A stretch of 55,665 bases of DNA from Myxococcota bacterium (GTDB taxonomy: Bacteria > Myxococcota_C > UBA6777), in the NCBI GenBank assembly GCA_023150835.1, contig JAKLKB010000031.1, positions 1-55,665 of the forward strand. The letters run 5' to 3'. The notes under the pieces are model-generated. The model searched no databases. It was not told where the DNA came from and saw nothing but the letters and a program-made list of their open reading frames with translations. Each line of letters begins with the position of its first letter. Position 1 is the first letter of the stretch. The position numbers and the translations under genes were made by a program. Shown piece by piece: positions 53,601 to 55,665 of the stretch.

Positions 53601-53753
53601 GCGATCGGGTAGGTCGGTTTTGAGTTGACGAGGCCCGATCTCTGGGTCGGTTCGCAGCGATACACCGCACTGACAGCCCGAGAGGATATCTCCCCAAAAG
53701 CCGAGAAACAAAAAGACACCAACAAAAAACAACAAACGAACGCGGCATAGCAT
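50670..53753 (-). CDS. Lipoprotein with beta-sandwich repeats and VWA domain (paralog 1)
   Basis: The protein has 1027 residues; GAGG lies about 7 bases before ATG 53753. A lipoprotein signal ends ILSGC. Residues about 40-730 form a series of beta-sandwich domains with the spacing of ASH/HYDIN-like or choice-of-anchor modules (repeated LRNEGDEPCQI, VRNTGNAPLRV and VKNAGTAPLLL). A von Willebrand A domain (about 738-960) has the MIDAS motif DNSCS, with VSDEED in the second metal-site region. A final beta-rich segment (DVTYKAICN) closes the protein. VWA-type outer lipoproteins bind partners through a metal site. It is 33 bp downstream of a paralog on the same strand and convergent with moaC. Confidence 0.88.
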   Translation of the reverse strand: MLCRVRLLFFVGVFLFLGFWGDILSGCQCGVSLRTDPEIGPRQLKTDLPDRVLRFEQGKRFIQTRPFLLYNDGTQPLNVISFGIVDDPEGIYAILQSPSSQKPFTLAPGIQHAVSFSVRFRARRPGVYNARMRFFAPSADNTDEDGYFYVPMPAEREKFGPLFDCGDALDFGEVPLGQSKELTCEVKNAGTAPLLLNGFSYKRKEGNAPSDFAWLSPELPLRIPPDGSGVTIRIRYKPSDASPDIDEGIYILETNLPAESDEEKAQIAVRGKTIAPDIALIPQYPPCTQTLDCQLLDERLDCSKTERKTFLVRNTGNAPLRVTGMVWTSESSPDLGLALPFAPFVVAPNQERPVEVLYKPSDNLKDKGQLVVLSDAFEKPEARLDVEAAAIGCKLAVAPTLIEFTQAESRPIALRNEGDEPCQIKSVSLRFRQTQVFALQDIPSTRDLIFPNASRTMRVQHTIDPKATPDIADILSNDFDKPAQEVVLIPVIPRPEKCAMIANPTTLNFQIVQSGQDKILTATFFNIGRSPCRVIGAKTEGTVPSKHTAFTLPQPPSLPLEVPVGQVLSLPVRYAPTQSSNYEGLLRLDTPEGEAAFVQVVLRGAFGSPCLEVVPRLVDFGPSRFTCAARDQKVHVYHVGATGCPSRITLQKVQLGGQTTQAFRIKSTSPPIPPSGFPLTVGQSIEISLGYRPEHVGLDRDFLEIVHSFTPQSPMSVPLEGSGVSEDTQTDTFRQKDQPSVDILFVVDNSCSMRGEQQELAQNFVSFINWASRLNVDYHIGVTHTDMTGRSGTPGCLQQVEDDKKQKHHFITTKTSDPSGVFQKMANVGTRGSGSEQGLEAAYRALTQPVKDSPLCNHLFYRDDASLSLVFVSDEEDQSPKSYGFYLSFFQNLKGARNANLVRGSAVVGPPPNGCRTSGTSISARSAPRYWDLAAALRGEKASICSSDWATTLSRLGAISFGLLEQFFLSRSPEPLTLQVKVNGAIVPQDPNNGWVYDAASNSIVFASSTRPPQAARIDVTYKAICN

Positions 53754-53786
53754 GATTAGCCTCGCGTGGGGGGGAAGGAGGGCGGC

Positions 53787-55665
53787 TTATTGGCAGATGG
53801 CGCGATAAGAAACTTCGATACGGGTTCCTGTGTTGGGCCGTGCGCTTGAAGCAAAGAGGATGGAGTTGGAGGTTACGTCGTAGGTCCAACCGTTCGCGCT
53901 ACTTTGCGGGATCACGACGCCATCGACTTTGACTTGGATGGTTGGAGGTTCGGGGGTGCGGGAGAGGAAGAACTGATCGCGCAAGCCAAAGGATATCGCA
54001 CCGATGCGGTTGAGGGTATTGGACCAATCAGCGTCACAGATCGAGGCTTTTTCACCGCGCAGCGCGTCGGCAGTGCGCCAATAACGCCCGCCCAAAGTGG
54101 CGCGCCCTGTGCCGGGGTTGTTGCAGCCGTTGGGAGGTGGGCCAACGACCGCAGAAGCCCGAATCAAGTCGGCGTTTCGTGAGCCTTTGAGATTGCGAAA
54201 GAAGTTGAGATAGAAAGATTCGGACAACGGAGATTGATCTTCTTCGTCGGAGACAAAGACCAACGAAAGAGAGGCGGTATCACGATAAAAGCCTTGGTTG
54301 CAAGAGGGGTCGTCTTTGGTGGGTGCGGTTAAGGCTTTGTGGGCGGCTTCAAGCCCCCGCTCGATGGCGCTTCCGCGTGTTCCGACGTTGACCATTTTGT
54401 CGAATACACCGATGGGATCGTTGGTTGTCAACGAGATAAAGCGGTGTTCTGTGCCTGCGGTGTCTTTTATTTTGTGCAAGCATCCCGCTGGGTAGAGGCG
54501 ACCTGTGGTGTCGGTGGTGGCGACGCCGATGTGATAATCCACGCTCAAACGGATCGCCCAGTTGATGAAGGTGCGGAAGTTGTTTGCGAGGCTTTGTTGT
54601 TCTTCGCCCATCGAGCAAGAATCATCGACGACAAACAAGATATCTGCGGTGGGAGTCGAGTTTTGGTTGAAGATATCAGTTTGGTTGTCTTCGCGGATGC
54701 CCGTCCCTTCGAGCGGAACATAGGCAGGCGATTGGGAAGTAAAGGAATGGCGGATCTCAAGCGATCCGCGATCAAGTCCGAGATCTACGGGCTTATAACC
54801 GAGTGCGATCTGCATCGACTGTCCAGCCGCGAGGGCAACGCCAACACTTGGGATGGTCGGTTCGATCGACTTGATCGAGAACTCTGTGCTGGTTTGTGCG
54901 CTCAGTCGGACATCTTGAATGGTGATCAGCGAAGGACAAGAAGGCGCACCCACATGGAACACACGCACCTTTTGATCGCGGGCAGCACAAGTAAAACGCG
55001 GCGTCCCAAAGTCCACGACCTGAGGAACCACTTCCAGACAAGGCGAGCCAAACGCCCCTCGCAACGTCACTTGTGTGGTGCTGTTTTCTCCGTCGGGTGT
55101 GTCGAGGATCAATTTTCCTTCGTAGTTGCTTTGTTGTACAGGAGCATAACGGATATCAACAGAAAGTGGCCGGCCTTCGGGGATGACCAACGGAAGAACG
55201 ATTTCTTTGACCATCGTAAAGGCCGTATGTCCCGAGGGAGTCGTGCCAAGGATCTGCGAGGAAGTCACACGGCAAGGCGCACGACCGACGTTGAAGAAGG
55301 TGGCTGTCAGGATCTTGTCTTGGCCGGGTTGTACGATCTGGTAGTCCAAGATCTCGGGGTTAACGATGAGTGCGCATTTTTCGGGGCGTGGAATGAAGGG
55401 GATCAAGACGACTTCTTGGGCGGGTTTGTCAAAGTCGTTGCTGAGGATATCGGCGATATCGGGTGTAGCTTTGGGATCGACGGTGTGTTGCACACGCATG
55501 GTTCGACTGGCGTTTGGAAAGATCAGCTCGCGAGTCGATGGGATATCCTGCAACGCGAAGACTTGTGTTTGTCGAAAGCGCAACGACACGCTTTTGATCT
55601 GGCAAGGCTCATCGCCTTCGTTGCGCAAGGCGATGGGACGGGATTCGGCCTGCGTAAACTCGATC
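53787..55665 (-). CDS. Lipoprotein-type protein with beta-sandwich repeats and VWA domain (paralog 2, 5' partial)
   Basis: The start lies beyond the window; about 626 residues are visible. It repeats the organisation of paralog 1: ASH/HYDIN-like beta domains (LRNEGDEPCQI, GVALAAGQSMQIALGYKP), a VWA domain with MIDAS DDSCS and VSDEED, and a C-terminal SYRAICQ ending. Over the VWA part the two proteins agree at about two-thirds of residues. Over the first 290 visible bases the DNA is nearly identical. It precedes paralog 1 by 33 bp and they are probably co-transcribed. Confidence 0.87.
   Translation of the reverse strand, partial: IEFTQAESRPIALRNEGDEPCQIKSVSLRFRQTQVFALQDIPSTRELIFPNASRTMRVQHTVDPKATPDIADILSNDFDKPAQEVVLIPFIPRPEKCALIVNPEILDYQIVQPGQDKILTATFFNVGRAPCRVTSSQILGTTPSGHTAFTMVKEIVLPLVIPEGRPLSVDIRYAPVQQSNYEGKLILDTPDGENSTTQVTLRGAFGSPCLEVVPQVVDFGTPRFTCAARDQKVRVFHVGAPSCPSLITIQDVRLSAQTSTEFSIKSIEPTIPSVGVALAAGQSMQIALGYKPVDLGLDRGSLEIRHSFTSQSPAYVPLEGTGIREDNQTDIFNQNSTPTADILFVVDDSCSMGEEQQSLANNFRTFINWAIRLSVDYHIGVATTDTTGRLYPAGCLHKIKDTAGTEHRFISLTTNDPIGVFDKMVNVGTRGSAIERGLEAAHKALTAPTKDDPSCNQGFYRDTASLSLVFVSDEEDQSPLSESFYLNFFRNLKGSRNADLIRASAVVGPPPNGCNNPGTGRATLGGRYWRTADALRGEKASICDADWSNTLNRIGAISFGLRDQFFLSRTPEPPTIQVKVDGVVIPQSSANGWTYDVTSNSILFASSARPNTGTRIEVSYRAICQ

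Overview
The window reads as chromosomal DNA of a myxobacterium-like organism (Myxococcota or a close deltaproteobacterial relative). The evidence is a giant secreted protein with a MYXO-CTERM-type C-terminal sorting signal, two Ser/Thr protein kinases (one fused to a formylglycine-generating-enzyme fold), a FrzS/AglZ-like pseudo-receiver with a very long coiled coil, several Cys-rich Pro/Thr/Glu-rich lipoproteins, a Sel1-type repeat protein and a eukaryote-like SDR-SCP2 plus thiolase pair. No plasmid, phage or CRISPR signature was seen. The species cannot be fixed from the sequence alone.

Layout. 1-2392: lipid metabolism (SDR-SCP2 fusion, 5'-truncated by the window edge; SCPx-type thiolase). 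2393-3217: repeat-rich intergenic DNA. 3218-8908: unknown protein, TerC-family membrane protein, secreted S9 peptidase. 8928-9197: 270-bp inverted-repeat element. 9488-11314: DEAD-box helicase 1 with a long leader. 11785-17432 (minus): M20 amidohydrolase, kinase-FGE receptor (GTGA overlap), Cys-rich lipoprotein and small membrane protein. 17690-20981: SprT-like metalloprotease, Sel1 protein and a divergent membrane protein. 21147-26762: Cys-rich lipoprotein convergent with the 1466-residue MYXO-CTERM protein. 27384-33636: coiled-coil pseudo-receiver and M48 peptidase. 33848-33920: tRNA-Val with a clear promoter and terminator. 34152-41232 (minus): clpS, clpA and a 1412-residue membrane protein of unknown function. 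41486-43969: cytosolic Ser/Thr kinase and a secreted App1-like phosphatase. 44056-49780 (minus): trxB, a cyclic-nucleotide-binding protein, DUF177 protein, rpmF and a deaD-type helicase. 50154-50654: moaC. 50670-55665 (minus): two tandem paralogous VWA lipoproteins, the upstream one truncated by the window edge.

The most distinctive non-genic signal is a dispersed, roughly 114-bp, strongly palindromic element (MITE-like, terminal inverted repeats ATACGA[A/G]ATCCGC) present in eight whole or partial copies. One copy lies in frame inside the S9 peptidase gene with a flanking direct repeat, one is split by another inverted-repeat insert, and one starts on the stop codon of a kinase gene. In-frame minisatellites (18, 33, 36 and 42 bp) occur in at least four genes, so repeat expansion appears to be a general habit of this genome.

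All functions are inferred from motifs read by eye; no database search was possible. Start codons were chosen from visible Shine-Dalgarno sequences, signal peptides and domain boundaries.
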